DNA of 43,935 nt from IMG/VR virus record IMGVR_UViG_3300035210_000062, positions 1 to 43,935 of that record; one strand, given 5' to 3'. The translations under genes and the position numbers were made by a program. The stretch comes from a virus. The first letter of the stretch is position 1. Each line of letters starts with the position of its first letter. Shown in pieces: positions 6,874 through 13,938 of this stretch. The notes under the pieces were generated by a model. The model saw nothing but the letters and a program-made list of their open reading frames with translations. It was not told the DNA's origin and made no database searches.

Positions 6874-6998
6874 TAGTTGTCCTCTGCTTGCGCGTCAAAG
6901 TAGCCTTGTTGCCAGTCGGCACACTTGGTTGGGTCGAATTCTTCATCGAGTTCATACGCGTCGTAGCCTTCATCGTAGGCGAGAATGTTCTTGGGCAT
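6873..6998 (-). CDS. Small acidic 41-aa protein
   Basis: A gene of 41 codons: MPKNILAYDEGYDAYELDEE, then FDPTKCADWQQGYFDAQAED. The start has GGAG six bases upstream, and the stop overlaps the next ATG (TAATG). The pattern of Gly-Tyr/aromatic plus acidic residues (EGYDAYELD, QQGYFDAQAED) recalls short phage proteins with a repeated G-x-x-A helix face. Function unknown. It fills an otherwise unexplained gap exactly. Confidence 0.65.
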   Translation of the reverse strand: MPKNILAYDEGYDAYELDEEFDPTKCADWQQGYFDAQAEDN

Positions 6999-7000
6999 GA

Positions 7001-7225
7001 TTAACTCCGTGCAATAGCACATTGGATAATGAAGGTGTCGAGTTGTGCACGAAGACGCAGGGCATCTTCTTTAGTCAACAACACACTGATTTTTTGTTTT
7101 TGTTCGTTGGTCATGACCAGGGCGAACAACAACGCATGTTGCGGCTGCTCCATGTCAGTGGTGTAGCTCACCAACTCATCTGATGGAGTTACAGCACACT
7201 GAAACAACTCGGAGTCTTGCGGCAT
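7001..7225 (-). CDS. Unrecognised 74-aa protein
   Basis: Well-formed short protein with a hydrophobic beta strand (HALLFALVMTNEQKQKISVLL) and a C-terminal helix (KEDALRLRAQLDTFI). Two bases separate it from the genes on each side. The strand-helix layout with LTKEDALRLRAQLD is common in small phage proteins of unknown role. Confidence 0.6.
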   Translation of the reverse strand: MPQDSELFQCAVTPSDELVSYTTDMEQPQHALLFALVMTNEQKQKISVLLTKEDALRLRAQLDTFIIQCAIARS

Positions 7226-7227
7226 GG

Positions 7228-7563
7228 TTACTGCTCCAGAATGAATTTACGAACTGCCTCAACGTCAGCCAGTGTGACCACTTCCCAGCCCCTGTCATGA
7301 ATGACAGCCAACATGGCATCAGGCTTGCTGCCATACATGGTGAGCATGACAGTTACTTTCGCGAGTGCACCAGCAGCAGTGTCATGCGGGATAGGTTTGC
7401 CTGGCTCCATATTCTGGATATGTTTGATCGCATCATTACGAATGCTGAGATCTTCGAGTGAACGGATGTGATCATTCACAAGTGCTTGATCGGACTCTTC
7501 AATGAGCCCATCACTTACAGCAACAGCAAGACATGCGCGCAAAGCGATGATTAATTCTTTCAT
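7228..7563 (-). CDS. Unrecognised helical 111-aa protein
   Basis: Start set at the ATG at 7563, preceded by AGGAG; the frame could open further upstream at 7590 but that would run into the intergenic hairpin. Helical throughout, with MKELIIALRACLAVAVSDGL at the N-terminus and VEAVRKFILEQ at the end. No motif recognised. It is the last gene before a hairpin-bearing spacer, so it may begin a transcription unit covering the genes at 6421-7225. Confidence 0.6.
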   Translation of the reverse strand: MKELIIALRACLAVAVSDGLIEESDQALVNDHIRSLEDLSIRNDAIKHIQNMEPGKPIPHDTAAGALAKVTVMLTMYGSKPDAMLAVIHDRGWEVVTLADVEAVRKFILEQ

Positions 7564-7583
7564 TGGATATAACTCCTGAGATT

Positions 7584-7601
7584 GCCCCACATTTGCGGGG
7601 C
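7584..7601 (-). promoter_or_regulatory. Hairpin in the leader of the 7228-7563 gene
   Basis: In the minus-strand RNA, GCCCC (7601-7597) pairs with GGGGC (7588-7584), extended by a G-U wobble and two more pairs to an eight-pair stem with a two-base loop. The wobble pairs only on this strand. There is no T-run. It sits about 20 bases upstream of the start codon, as do several other hairpins before minus-strand genes. Confidence 0.45.
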
Positions 7602-7621
7602 TACTTACATGACTGGTTTAG

Positions 7622-7828
7622 TTACAACAGATCTTCAGCAGTAGCAATAACTTCGTAAGGATTGCCATCTTCTACGTCATGTTTGACCACGAGGGTGCAA
7701 TCATCAACGAGAACACCATGCAATGCACGGTACACGCGCTTAGCATCTTCAACAGATGCAACACCAACATGAAGGTGACTATCAGAAGCAATGACAAGCA
7801 TATCGAGCATGTACTGGAATTGATTCAT
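7622..7828 (-). CDS. Unrecognised 68-aa protein
   Basis: Start chosen at the ATG at 7828 (GGGG about 8 bases upstream); an in-frame GTG at 7864 would add 12 residues. The protein has a ferredoxin-like alternation: MLVIASDSHLHVGVASVEDAKR (strand, then helix), then a strand (CTLVVKHD) and a short acidic end. Function unknown. Confidence 0.55.
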   Translation of the reverse strand: MNQFQYMLDMLVIASDSHLHVGVASVEDAKRVYRALHGVLVDDCTLVVKHDVEDGNPYEVIATAEDLL

Positions 7829-7879
7829 GGGAATACCCCTAATTAATGAATTGAATACCTTCACAGCACCGAAGGTGAA

Positions 7880-8107
7880 CTATTCCAGCATTGCAGCAAG
7901 TTTGACGACGTCAGGTACAAGATCAACGCTAATTTGCGTATCACTTATCTTTGGAGTGATGGGAGTAATACTCGACCACTTGAATTGAATATTCCACCAA
8001 TAGTAGGCAACACCACCATAGTCATGAAGCGCATCGACTACTTCTGAATGTGTAGGCAAGCATTCGAACGTTTTGACACTGCCATCAGACAGCAACATGT
8101 ATTCCAT
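7880..8107 (-). CDS. Array paralogue 12, separate from the main array
   Basis: Unknown function. It lies 4.4 kb from the tandem array, yet its tail DLVPDVVKLAAMLE is almost the same as VLPDVVKLARLLAQ in the copy at 1166-1420, and its core AYYWWNIQFKWSS fits the family's aromatic segment. This is the first array-type gene transcribed from the promoter region at 8.35 kb, so the family flanks the small-gene cluster at both ends. A separate origin by duplication is the simple explanation. Confidence 0.65.
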   Translation of the reverse strand: MEYMLLSDGSVKTFECLPTHSEVVDALHDYGGVAYYWWNIQFKWSSITPITPKISDTQISVDLVPDVVKLAAMLE

Positions 8108-8124
8108 GATGAAACCCCCGAATA

Positions 8125-8268
8125 CTATATGAACTCGTAACTATAACGGACATCAGGTAACTTGCTACGCAAATCAGACAGCACACCACTGACAAAGGCC
8201 AATGTAGCTTCCTGATGCATATAGTGATACCAGACGATACCCAATTTGTTGACACATACAATACGCAT
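8125..8268 (-). CDS. Small 47-aa protein
   Basis: A 47-codon frame with GAGG about 8 bases before its ATG: MRIVCVNKLGIVWYHYMHQE, then ATLAFVSGVLSDLRSKLPDV, ending RYSYEFI. It has good protein-like composition, unlike the Cys/Trp-rich overlapping frame on the same strand. It is the first gene downstream of the sigma70-like promoter at about 8.35 kb. Function unknown. Confidence 0.55.
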   Translation of the reverse strand: MRIVCVNKLGIVWYHYMHQEATLAFVSGVLSDLRSKLPDVRYSYEFI

Positions 8269-8355
8269 GGCAATAGCCTCATAAGAATCCACCACAGGAC
8301 CGATAGGTCACGATAGCACATAGACATGCATAGGTATGACGAATGGGGATGACAG

Positions 8356-8384
8356 AATACAGGAATGGCATAAACCTATGCCAA
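8356..8384 (-). promoter_or_regulatory. Sigma70-like promoter with overlapping 18-bp palindrome
   Basis: On the minus strand, TTGGCA (8384-8379) is followed after exactly 17 bases by TGTATT (8361-8356), a fair match to host sigma70 consensus (5/6 and 4/6). The palindrome TGGCATA-AACC-TATGCCA (8366-8383) covers the -35 element and part of the spacer, the place where a repressor or activator would act. Transcription would start near 8348 and enter the small-gene cluster. Host-polymerase use is inference. Confidence 0.45.
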
Positions 8385-8602
8385 AGCACAACCCAAACTC
8401 ACCAATGTGCACTGAGTTACCCCAATTCCCTCCCCTATTTCCCCCTCTATAGGGGAATGGGATTGAAGTAGCCTGATATCCACTCTGACGAGTGGGAATC
8501 TGACTTATGTGGGAGGGAAAGGACTCTTCCGGACCAACTGTCTAAAGGGTGGAAGATCTTGATCTGTTGTGTGCCCTTGTTGTGTGCTTTGTGTGTGCTT
8601 GT
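8385..8602. other. Noncoding spacer with inverted repeats
   Basis: No convincing gene. It holds a C/T-rich stretch (8436-8452) that can pair with the adjacent GGGGAA, and a perfect hairpin CCACTC-TGAC-GAGTGG (about 8480-8495). Together with the palindrome at 8366 this makes three inverted repeats within 130 bases, between the start of the minus-strand cluster and the terminator of the unit at 8.6-9.06 kb. Probably a control region. Confidence 0.4.
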
Positions 8603-8634
8603 AAAAAAGAAGCCTCACCTCCGAAGAGGTAAGG
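8603..8634 (-). terminator. Strong intrinsic terminator, minus strand
   Basis: Nine-base arms (8626-8634 and 8613-8621) closed by the stable loop TTCG, followed on the minus strand by CTTCTTTTTT. One pair is a G-U wobble that exists only in minus-strand RNA. It ends the unit holding the 107-aa and 36-aa genes and insulates the cluster downstream. Confidence 0.85.
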
Positions 8635-8725
8635 ACTTGGTGCAGATAGAGCGCAGATACCAGCCGATGACGATCAGAGACCAGACCAGCGTGCAGGACA
8701 GAGCAAGAGAGGTTTCGAAAGTCAT
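8615..8725 (-). CDS. Putative 36-aa membrane peptide
   Basis: A short frame 13 bases after the 107-aa gene: MTFETSLALSCTLVWSLIVI, then GWYLRSICTKSLPLRR. The first part is a clear transmembrane-length hydrophobic segment, the end is basic. The stop codon lies inside the terminator hairpin, an economical layout. The ribosome binding site is weak (GGTAAC), so translation may depend on coupling to the upstream gene. Could be a small membrane toxin or holin-like peptide, but that is not shown. Confidence 0.4.
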   Translation of the reverse strand: MTFETSLALSCTLVWSLIVIGWYLRSICTKSLPLRR

Positions 8726-8738
8726 GGATGGTTACCGA

Positions 8739-9062
8739 TTAAGCAGCTTTAGCAGGTTTGGCCGCAGGAGCATCAGTTTCAGCATCAGCCTGGAGTTGGA
8801 GAGCCTTGAGCTTGGCATTGAGATCGGAAGCAGACAGAGCAGACTCAGCCGCACGAATACGGGAGTTGATGTCATATTTGCCACGGAGAGTATCGAGTTT
8901 CTCGTTACGTTCCAGAGTAGCGATTTCATTGAAGCCTTCAGCAGCACCCTCGACCCAGGAGGCAGAGTGGACAGCAGCATTGGACAGTTTGGTACCAGCA
9001 GTGAACAGGTTGGTCAACATCAGGAAGAACTGAGCAGCCATAGAGAAGAACTGAGCGAACAT
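8739..9062 (-). CDS. 107-aa protein with hydrophobic N-terminus and charged helical body
   Basis: N-terminus MFAQFFSMAAQFFLMLTNLF is a likely membrane-associating helix. The rest is a helical charged region (FNEIATLERNEKLDTLRGKY, AESALSASDLNAKLKALQLQ) with an Ala/Pro/Lys tail (APAAKPAKAA). GGAGA stands 7 bases before the ATG at 9062. It lies in its own transcription unit with a strong terminator, between the early cluster and the late operon, which usually means high expression. Possibly a structural or membrane-remodelling protein; I do not recognise the family. Confidence 0.65.
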   Translation of the reverse strand: MFAQFFSMAAQFFLMLTNLFTAGTKLSNAAVHSASWVEGAAEGFNEIATLERNEKLDTLRGKYDINSRIRAAESALSASDLNAKLKALQLQADAETDAPAAKPAKAA

Positions 9063-9425
9063 GGTGAATCTCCAATCGATTGGTAAGGATAGGCACCGAA
9101 GTACCCATCACATAGCCGAAGGCTTAGGTAAGAAGATCCTCTACGTAGTGAATGATGACTAAGGCACAGATGGCGCAGATCATAAGGTAAGGTCCCAGGC
9201 AGACTCAGGAGTGCAGCATGACAGGGCCGCAGGCCCGTAAGTGAACATAAGGGGTGGTGGGTCCTTGAGGAAAACGAATAAGGTAGCACCCCGGGGGGGT
9301 ATATTGAGTAAGGTGGTCGCCGTTACATATGCCCTGAAAGCGTCAGTCTATGAAGTTTTTCCCTCATACTGCGACCAACGGTATTTGTGCCATACTCCCC
9401 TATATCTCAACGACGGGTGGCATTC
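9063..9425. other. Control region between minus-strand unit and late operon
   Basis: No confident gene. It contains the hairpin GGGCC-GCA-GGCCC (9224-9236), with a three-base loop, and a C4G7 run (about 9291-9301). It must hold the start of the rightward late operon, whose N4 counterparts use weak host promoters activated by phage SSB; I see no strong -35/-10 pair. A 19-codon minus-strand frame at about 9123-9182 is too short and poorly started to call. Confidence 0.4.
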
Positions 9426-9725
9426 ATGGCTGTTCAACGTTTCGCTCGACGGGATCGCCCCTATCAGTACATAGCTGCACGCTTGGGTGGCCCATTCGAT
9501 CCCTTACCTTCTTGGTTTCAGCTTCTGCAACGAAACGGTACACTAAGGTACGATAGCGAGTACAATGTCGAAGTTCGCGTGATAACGGGTGCTTGGCAGA
9601 CTGTTTCGCAGGGTGATTGGGTGGTTCTACAGCGTGGTGGTGAGTCTGACCTTACTGGTTTCGATAAGGCCAACATTTGGCTGGTAGAGCACGAAGACTT
9701 CATAAAATTATGGGAGAAGATATGA
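9426..9725 (+). CDS. Unrecognised 99-aa protein, first gene of the late operon
   Basis: Start chosen at the ATG at 9426 (GGTGG in front); the frame extends upstream but without a ribosome binding site. A beta-rich sequence with many aromatics (YQYIAARLGGPFDPLPSWFQ; NIWLVEHEDFIKLWEKI). It ends in an ATGA overlap with the next gene, which starts a chain of six such overlaps through to the terminase. Position matches the uncharacterised genes just ahead of the N4 packaging genes. Confidence 0.6.
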   Translation: MAVQRFARRDRPYQYIAARLGGPFDPLPSWFQLLQRNGTLRYDSEYNVEVRVITGAWQTVSQGDWVVLQRGGESDLTGFDKANIWLVEHEDFIKLWEKI

Positions 9726-9967
9726 GCTTGCAGCGTAATGATCCAATGGACGAATTTAAGGACGTAACACCGGTGACTGTCCGCAATGCTGCACTGTTGG
9801 TGCGCCAAGCCGCGCTTGTTGAAGCCTCTGCGGTGTTGGCCCTGGAAGACTTGAAGGATCAAGTAAAGGCGGCTCAGGGTGTCGCAGAAGATGCTCACTA
9901 TCTACGTAAAGCTGCGCTGCACCGCTTGAGTATCTCGGCCATGCAGCCGAACGGTGGCGAAGCATGA
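9722..9967 (+). CDS. Unrecognised helical 81-aa protein
   Basis: Start at the ATG at 9722, overlapping the stop of the gene before (ATGA) and preceded by GGGAGAAG. Strongly helical and Ala-rich (NAALLVRQAALVEASAVLAL, then EDLKDQVKAAQGVAEDAHYL), likely a coiled coil. It may be a small head or packaging accessory; no family identified. Ends in an ATGA overlap at 9964-9967. Confidence 0.65.
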   Translation: MSLQRNDPMDEFKDVTPVTVRNAALLVRQAALVEASAVLALEDLKDQVKAAQGVAEDAHYLRKAALHRLSISAMQPNGGEA

Positions 9968-10179
9968 ACCTCGAAAATCTGAAGGAAGGTGACGTAGTTG
10001 CTGCGGTATGTGCCGGCTGTGCGCAAACACACGCATGGGATGTTGTTCGCCCAGTAAGTTCCTTGCATGTGACCATGCAGCGCGGCTGGCACCCAGGGCT
10101 TTGTACTTGTGCGCGACAGACCACGTCTGTAGGTAATGTTGTCTGTGTGCTTGCTGAATTTGCAGGGTTGAAACTATGA
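9964..10179 (+). CDS. Cys-containing 71-aa protein
   Basis: A small protein with the pattern AAVCAGCAQTHAW and then LCTCARQTTS, so two CxxC/CxC pairs about 30 residues apart (about residues 16-19 and 47-49). Such pairs usually bind zinc, which is inference here. Coupled to both neighbours by ATGA overlaps. No name can be given. Confidence 0.6.
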   Translation: MNLENLKEGDVVAAVCAGCAQTHAWDVVRPVSSLHVTMQRGWHPGLCTCARQTTSVGNVVCVLAEFAGLKL

Positions 10180-10862
10180 CTGACTTGCTGACACCGGAAG
10201 AGTTCAAGATGGTGCTCCCGGCGCAGTTCCGGGGGAATGTGACGCAAGATGTGATGGATGGGGTCAATGCGTTGTTGGCTGACCCAAACCTGGCAGAAGC
10301 TTACCGTGAGCGCATGATTGGGCACACCAGTGTGCTGCGTGAGGGTAAGTTCAAGCTTGAGAGTTATCTCGGTGCCGTGAAGTACGTCACGCAGAAGATG
10401 ATGAACAAGAGCAATCTGGATGCGTATATCGCGACCTTTCCTGATAAGTATCAGGATTTTGTGGCGCGGGGCGTAAGCCAGAAGGATATCAGCTCCTATG
10501 TGTCGGCTTTTAATAAGTCGAAGCTGGTAACGTTGATCATGGAGCAGGCGTTGATCCCGGCGTGGATCGGCAATCAGGACATGTATCAGCAGGCGTTGAA
10601 TGCGCAGTTTGATCTGGGTATGAACGCGAGCAGCGAGAAGGTGCGCGTGGAGGCGCTCAACAGTGTGCTGGGGCAACTCAAGCAGCCGGAGAAGACCAAG
10701 ATCACACTGGATATCAGCGAGGAAGTGGGCGACACCATGGCGGCTGTGCGTAAGCAAATGCAGGACTTGGCCGACCAACAGCGTGCACATATCGTGGGTG
10801 GTTTCGGTAATGCCAAAGAGGTCGCGGCTCAGCGCCTTCCATTTGAGGTACCAGCGCAATGA
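10176..10862 (+). CDS. Packaging-region protein, candidate small terminase subunit
   Basis: A 228-residue, mainly helical protein two genes ahead of the large terminase, at the position of N4 gp69. Opening LTPEEFKMVLPAQFRGNVTQ and the central helices (FKLESYLGAVKYVTQKMMNK) are followed by a long charged C-terminal helix (TMAAVRKQMQDLADQQRAHI). Small terminases are helical DNA-binding oligomers encoded next to the large subunit, so the role is plausible from position and size, but there is no clear HTH. The alternative is a packaging accessory or head protein. Confidence 0.5.
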   Translation: MTDLLTPEEFKMVLPAQFRGNVTQDVMDGVNALLADPNLAEAYRERMIGHTSVLREGKFKLESYLGAVKYVTQKMMNKSNLDAYIATFPDKYQDFVARGVSQKDISSYVSAFNKSKLVTLIMEQALIPAWIGNQDMYQQALNAQFDLGMNASSEKVRVEALNSVLGQLKQPEKTKITLDISEEVGDTMAAVRKQMQDLADQQRAHIVGGFGNAKEVAAQRLPFEVPAQ

Positions 10863-11317
10863 GTATTTTTGATAAGGCAGTGCCCGGGTTCTCCAGTTTG
10901 TTTCCGGATCGTGATGATGAACGGGCGCAGTTGGGTATTCTCGGGCAATGGGGCACGCCACAGGACAATGCGATCCGCAACTTTGGTACGCAGATTCAGA
11001 GCCCGGTGGTACCGAACGATACGAAGCTGAACTTCGAGAAGCGCATCCTCAAGCCAGGTGAATATCCGACGATTGATAATGGTGACGGTTCGGTGTCCAC
11101 GCATCGCATGGCCTACGGCGGTGTTGATAATGGGTTTGTGGCGTACCCGACTATCGTGCAGAAGCCCGACGGTAAGCTGGTGCAATTGGGTGACGATGAA
11201 GCTTTCGACTTCGCCATGAAGAATCGGGAGTACCGCATGTTCGATAAGGAAAGCGATGCGGCTTCCTATGCTGAGGGCGGTTACAAGAAATTTTGGGGCC
11301 TGGGTGAACGCAAATGA
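10859..11317 (+). CDS. Phage protein with a virion-associated beta domain, 152 aa
   Basis: Residues about 65-140 (YPTIDNGDGSVSTHRMAYGG, then FVAYPTIVQKPDGKLVQLGD, then EAFDFAMKNREYRMFD and AEGGYKKF) match a small domain seen in many phage proteins: a GDGSVST beta hairpin, a PTIV strand, then DEAxxxA and a closing AxxYAEGGYK. The domain is often attached to virion or lysozyme-type proteins, but its activity is not known to me. The gene is coupled by ATGA to both neighbours. Confidence 0.6.
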   Translation: MSIFDKAVPGFSSLFPDRDDERAQLGILGQWGTPQDNAIRNFGTQIQSPVVPNDTKLNFEKRILKPGEYPTIDNGDGSVSTHRMAYGGVDNGFVAYPTIVQKPDGKLVQLGDDEAFDFAMKNREYRMFDKESDAASYAEGGYKKFWGLGERK

Positions 11318-11514
11318 TCATGGGATACGCGCACTATCCTGATGGTCAATGCAAACCTATCGAGCACCCTAACCAGAAGCTGCGGGGCTTCAAGTTGAAC
11401 GGGGTTCGCCCGCATACCGTGATATTACTTACGGATGATGTTGATTATTACGAGGGTGCCCTTTGGACGGTGTGCCCGAACGAAGGCAAGATCTATAAGG
11501 CGGTTCCTCAATGA
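11314..11514 (+). CDS. Unrecognised 66-aa protein
   Basis: Small beta-rich protein (LRGFKLNGVRPHTVILLTDD, then VDYYEGALWTVCPNEGKIYK). ATGA overlaps on both sides place it firmly in the operon just ahead of the large terminase. Function unknown. Confidence 0.6.
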   Translation: MIMGYAHYPDGQCKPIEHPNQKLRGFKLNGVRPHTVILLTDDVDYYEGALWTVCPNEGKIYKAVPQ

Positions 11515-13175
11515 ATGTCACTGAAATGGAAATCGCCGTCGATGAAGTCTACCAATCTGTTGATGGTTGGTTGGATGGGGTCGATTACAGCATGGACCCG
11601 AACTATTTGCCCTCACAGTTCGCACTTGAGTTCGTAACCTTCATCAAGCTGGTGAATGGCGGGCAAGGCGAGGAAAACGAGACACCCGTGCTGCACTTGC
11701 ACATGCTCGATGAGATTGAATACATTGAGTACGATGAGAAGCATGAGGTCAACCGATTCCCGCGTATTGCCAACATGGTGTTCCGTGGCGCGGCAAAGAC
11801 CACACTGATGGGGGAATATCTGTTCTTGTACATCGGTATGTACGGCGGTTTGCCAAACTTCGGGCGTATTGAGCTGGCTCTGTACGTTTCTGACAGTATG
11901 GAGAACGGCGTGAAGAACATGCGCAAGAACTTGGAGTTCCGCTATGAGAACAGCGACTTCCTCAAGAAGTACATGCCGGCCAAGTCTCCAGACTGTCCAG
12001 GCGGTACCGAGTTCACTGACATCCGCTGGAAGTTCGTCAACCTTGATGGCAACGTGTTCATCGTCAAAGGTTACGGCGCTAAGACCGGTGTGCGGGGTTC
12101 CAAGGAAATGGGTAAGCGGCCCCGGCTTGCAGTGCTCGATGACTTGATCTCCGATGATGATGCGCGCTCGCCGACGGTTATTGCTGCCGTTGAGGACACA
12201 ATCTACAAAGCGGTGGACCACGCCTTGCACCCGGCGCGCAACATGATCATCTGGTCCGGTACCCCCTTCAACGCCAAAGATCCGCTGTATAAAGCGGTCG
12301 AATCTGGCGCTTGGCGGGTCAACGTGTACCCTGTGTGCAATCAGTTCCCTTGTGCAGAAGAAGACTTCTGTGGTGCCTGGCCTGATCGCTTTCCGTACAG
12401 CTTCGTGAAGAAGAAGTTCGATACCGCGATGAAGGTGGGCAAGGTTGATACTTTCAACCAAGAGCTGATGCTTCGCATCATGTCCGACGAAGATCGTCTG
12501 ATTCAGGACGGTGAGATCAGTTGGTACCGCAAAAAGAACGTGTTGCAGTTCAAATCCAACTTCAACTTCTACATCACCACTGACTTTGCCACGAGCGAAA
12601 AGCAAGCGGCCGACTTCAGCGTTATCAGCGTGTGGGCCTACAACTACAACGGTGATTGGTACTGGGTGGATGGCATCTGCAAACGGCAGGACATGTCGGC
12701 CAACCTGACTGACCTTTTTGAACTGGTTTCGAAGTGGCGTCCTATGGGTGTAGGTATTGAAGCATCCGGCCAACAAGGTGGCTTTATTTCCTGGATTCAG
12801 GACATGATGATCCAGAAGAACATCTTCTTTGTCATGACCTCGGAGAACAATAGTTCTAAGCCGGGTATTCGACCGAACACCAACAAAATGCAGCGATTCA
12901 ACACAGTTGTGCCATTGTTCAAGCTGCACAAGATCTATTTCCCGGAAGAGGACAAGAGCGGGCAGGTCATGATGGAAATGATGAACGAGTTGAGTCTTGC
13001 CTCGGCAAGCGGCTTCCGTTCGAAGAAAGATGACTTTATCGACACGATCTCGATGCTTTCGGTGATGCGGCCGGTCGCGCCAACGTCTCAGGACATTGAA
13101 CAGCGCGAAGGTGGCGGAATGTGGGATGATGACTACACCCCGCAACCTGGGGCACTGGCCAACTACTTAGCGTGA
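11511..13175 (+). CDS. terL: Terminase large subunit
   Basis: The DNA-packaging motor, which translocates genomic DNA into the prohead with an ATPase and cuts it with a nuclease. At 554 residues it has the usual length. The ATPase has a Walker A of the podovirus type (FRGAAKTT, residues 91-98) and a Walker B (LAVLDD, 206-211), followed by the SGTPF coupling segment (249-253). The RNase H-like nuclease carries acidic residues in YITTDFATS (D358), GIEASG (E417) and KKDDF (D507/D508). It starts in an ATGA overlap with the gene before. Corresponds to N4 gp68 by position and type. Confidence 0.9.
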   Translation: MNVTEMEIAVDEVYQSVDGWLDGVDYSMDPNYLPSQFALEFVTFIKLVNGGQGEENETPVLHLHMLDEIEYIEYDEKHEVNRFPRIANMVFRGAAKTTLMGEYLFLYIGMYGGLPNFGRIELALYVSDSMENGVKNMRKNLEFRYENSDFLKKYMPAKSPDCPGGTEFTDIRWKFVNLDGNVFIVKGYGAKTGVRGSKEMGKRPRLAVLDDLISDDDARSPTVIAAVEDTIYKAVDHALHPARNMIIWSGTPFNAKDPLYKAVESGAWRVNVYPVCNQFPCAEEDFCGAWPDRFPYSFVKKKFDTAMKVGKVDTFNQELMLRIMSDEDRLIQDGEISWYRKKNVLQFKSNFNFYITTDFATSEKQAADFSVISVWAYNYNGDWYWVDGICKRQDMSANLTDLFELVSKWRPMGVGIEASGQQGGFISWIQDMMIQKNIFFVMTSENNSSKPGIRPNTNKMQRFNTVVPLFKLHKIYFPEEDKSGQVMMEMMNELSLASASGFRSKKDDFIDTISMLSVMRPVAPTSQDIEQREGGGMWDDDYTPQPGALANYLA

Positions 13176-13182
13176 GGCAACA

Positions 13183-13848
13183 ATGAAATTGAACTACATC
13201 TTCAGTCAACTGGAAACCAGTGAGCTGAAACAACTGAACTGCATCGACCCGGTCACGGGAAAGATCAAGGCGGACCAGTACCAGGGTATTGTCGATGTGA
13301 TGAACCAAGGGCTGGTCGATCTGCACACACGCTTTGATCTGCGCATTGGCCGCGTTGAAGTACCGATCGATCCGACCGTTGCCTTGTATGACATGAGCAA
13401 GTTCGACCCCCAGGTGCGTGGGCGCTTCCTGCAACTGCACAAGGTGACCGATGAATGCGGCCGTGACGTCCGGGTTAACGACTTCACCAATTGCTCACTG
13501 AGCTTTCGCAGTCCGCTGGTGTTCGAAGTACCCGAGCACATGCGTACGGTGTATCCGTTGCGGCACGTGGTAATTCTGTACCGCTCGCTGCCAACCAAGA
13601 TCGGCGACTGCTTCGGTGACATTGACCCCGAGATGCTCGATGTGGATGTGCCAATGGCGTATGTATGGGCGCTATGCCTGTACGTAGCCAGCCGATTGCA
13701 CACACCCGTCGGATTGACTGATGGGACTTACCGGGTAAACGCATTCCTTGGTTTGTTCCAGGCAGAATGCACACGGTTGGAAGATGCCGGTATGGATATG
13801 GACTTCCAACGTGATCTCGGGGAGATCCGGCGAGGGGGCTGGGCATAA
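13183..13848 (+). CDS. Probable head-tail connector/adaptor protein
   Basis: A 221-residue protein seven bases after the terminase and at the position of N4 gp67, a virion protein. The C-terminal part (MAYVWALCLYVASRLHTPVG, then NAFLGLFQAECTRLEDAGMD) has the look of phage adaptor or tail-tube proteins, in which a helical segment ends in a long helix near the C-terminus. I infer that it sits below the portal and completes the head. No catalytic motif seen. Followed by a bidirectional terminator. Confidence 0.55.
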   Translation: MKLNYIFSQLETSELKQLNCIDPVTGKIKADQYQGIVDVMNQGLVDLHTRFDLRIGRVEVPIDPTVALYDMSKFDPQVRGRFLQLHKVTDECGRDVRVNDFTNCSLSFRSPLVFEVPEHMRTVYPLRHVVILYRSLPTKIGDCFGDIDPEMLDVDVPMAYVWALCLYVASRLHTPVGLTDGTYRVNAFLGLFQAECTRLEDAGMDMDFQRDLGEIRRGGWA

Positions 13849-13854
13849 ACTAAA

Positions 13855-13882
13855 AAAGGAGCCGATTGGCTCCTTTCTTTTT
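13855..13882 (+). terminator. Intrinsic terminator, probably bidirectional
   Basis: AAAGGAGCC (13855-13863) pairs with GGCTCCTTT (13868-13876) around GATT, followed by CTTTTT; an A-run upstream of the stem serves the minus strand. It separates the packaging genes from the minus-strand tad2-dut pair, whose transcripts end here from the other side. Confidence 0.85.
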
Positions 13883-13938
13883 GAATAGGTGGCGGGATTG
13901 CTCTCCCGCCCGTTCGCGTCCATTCACATGGCGCAGAA

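Noticed and set aside
8085-8327. 80-codon minus-strand frame rich in Cys, Trp and Val
   Set aside because: Overlaps the better-started 47-codon gene and the neighbouring paralogue; no ribosome binding site.
8559-9086. Plus-strand frame of 175 codons around 8.6-9.1 kb
   Set aside because: Ser/Arg/Gln-rich shadow of the 107-aa minus-strand gene; it also crosses the strong minus-strand terminator.
9304-9333. Late-operon promoter TTGAGT with TATGCC
   Set aside because: The -10 element matches at only three positions and the spacing is 18; N4-type late promoters are not expected to match consensus, so nothing supports this over chance.
1-9400. Classical N4 early promoters (hairpin with AGG or AAG loop followed by AAAACCT)
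   Set aside because: I searched by eye on both strands and found three-base-loop hairpins but none with that loop and downstream sequence; the polymerase may use a different hairpin sequence.
9756-13145. Long minus-strand frames (about 400 and 510 codons) opposite the packaging genes
   Set aside because: His/Arg/Leu-rich shadow translations of the terminase operon without ribosome binding sites; the plus-strand genes have clear family signatures and ATGA coupling.
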